From Bacteroidota bacterium (GTDB lineage: Bacteria > Bacteroidota > Bacteroidia > Chitinophagales > Chitinophagaceae), in contig JAFAAT010000100.1 of NCBI GenBank assembly GCA_023426425.1, positions 1 to 6,174 on the forward strand: DNA of 6,174 bases. Direction: 5' to 3'. The notes under the pieces were generated by a model that was not told where the DNA came from, ran no database searches, and was given only the letters and a program-made list of their open reading frames with translations. Below, one piece after another: positions 5,908-6,174 of this stretch. The position numbers were made by a program, and so were the translations under genes. Position 1 is the first letter of the stretch; each line of letters opens with the position of its first letter.

Positions 5908-6174
5908 TCAATTACCCTGCTGCTTCCTGTGCTGGTCTATCTCTATCACCCTGGAAATATTCGAATGATCCAGTCTCTTCCCCCTGATGATCTTTTCCTC
6001 ATCGAGCAAAAACAGTGAAGGCGTTGCCTGCACATCATACAATGCCCAGTACCTCGAACGACGCTGAGGGTCCCACACATGGTGCCAGTCTTCCAGCTTG
6101 TTCTTCGTGATAAACGCTTTCCATTTCTCTTCCTCTACCTCCACATTAAAAGCAAACACTCTAACCCCCTTCGC
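5908..6174 (-). CDS. Thioredoxin-like fold protein, C-terminal part (DUF5106/TlpA-like), truncated by window edge
   Basis: Only the last 88 residues are visible, and the frame is open to the right edge of the window, so the N-terminus lies outside. A GTG at 6159 could be read as a start but is an internal valine, since the strand-turn pattern GVRVFAFNVEVEEEKWKAF runs through it. The fragment has the second half of a thioredoxin fold: a central strand (VRVFAFNVEV), a helix beginning EEKWKAF, a WHHVWDP segment, a YDVQATPSLFLLDE strand with the cis-proline site (TP at visible residues 51-52), a KIIRGKRL strand, and a C-terminal helix. This order is typical of TlpA/AhpC-TSA-like proteins in Bacteroidota, often with an N-terminal DUF5106-type region and a signal peptide. 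The active-site cysteines would be upstream, and no cysteine is visible here, so redox activity cannot be judged. Confidence 0.82.
   Translation of the reverse strand, partial: AKGVRVFAFNVEVEEEKWKAFITKNKLEDWHHVWDPQRRSRYWALYDVQATPSLFLLDEEKIIRGKRLDHSNISRVIEIDQHRKQQGN

Noticed and set aside
6157..6159. GTG as start codon of the right-edge thioredoxin-like gene
   Set aside because: The frame is open through to the window edge and the residues on both sides form one thioredoxin beta strand, so this GTG is an internal valine.

Overview
The window looks like ordinary chromosomal DNA from a member of the Bacteroidota, probably the Chitinophagaceae (Chitinophaga-like). This rests on the protein types (a short TatA with GGKKIPEL, a RluD with an acidic N-terminal tail, a MauE/DoxX-thioredoxin fusion, small Cys-rich lipoproteins), on the absence of Shine-Dalgarno sequences before the starts, and on a perfect Bacteroidota-type promoter (TTTG, 19-nt spacer, TAnnTTTG) in front of rpsT. 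The family assignment is an inference from protein character, not from a search.

Layout. Positions 1-66 hold an 11-bp tandem array that decays in sequence but stays in phase and runs off the left edge. All genes from 142 to 4353 read on the minus strand. In transcription order these are a Cys-rich lipoprotein (4353-4108), a MauE/DoxX-thioredoxin membrane protein (4104-3172), the pseudouridine synthase RluD (3142-2048), TatA (1922-1701), a secreted lytic transglycosylase (1598-492) and ribosomal protein S20 (396-142), closed by a strong intrinsic terminator (117-85). A divergent gap of about 220 bp (4354-4575) separates them from a plus-strand PLP aminotransferase (4576-5832). That gene converges on the 3' end of a minus-strand thioredoxin-fold protein (5908 to the right edge), whose N-terminus lies outside the window.

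How the genes fit together. The lipoprotein and the MauE-thioredoxin gene are 3 nt apart and probably translationally coupled, and rluD follows 29 nt later, so these three look like one operon. TatA (protein export), the transglycosylase (peptidoglycan remodelling) and S20 (ribosome assembly) are housekeeping genes. tatA and rpsT carry recognisable promoter elements of their own, so at least part of the minus-strand run is separate transcription units.

I found no mobile element, CRISPR array, tRNA, rRNA or defence module, and no convincing undescribed system. The points most worth a second look are the 11-bp array at the left edge and the pairing of a four-cysteine lipoprotein with a membrane thiol-redox protein.
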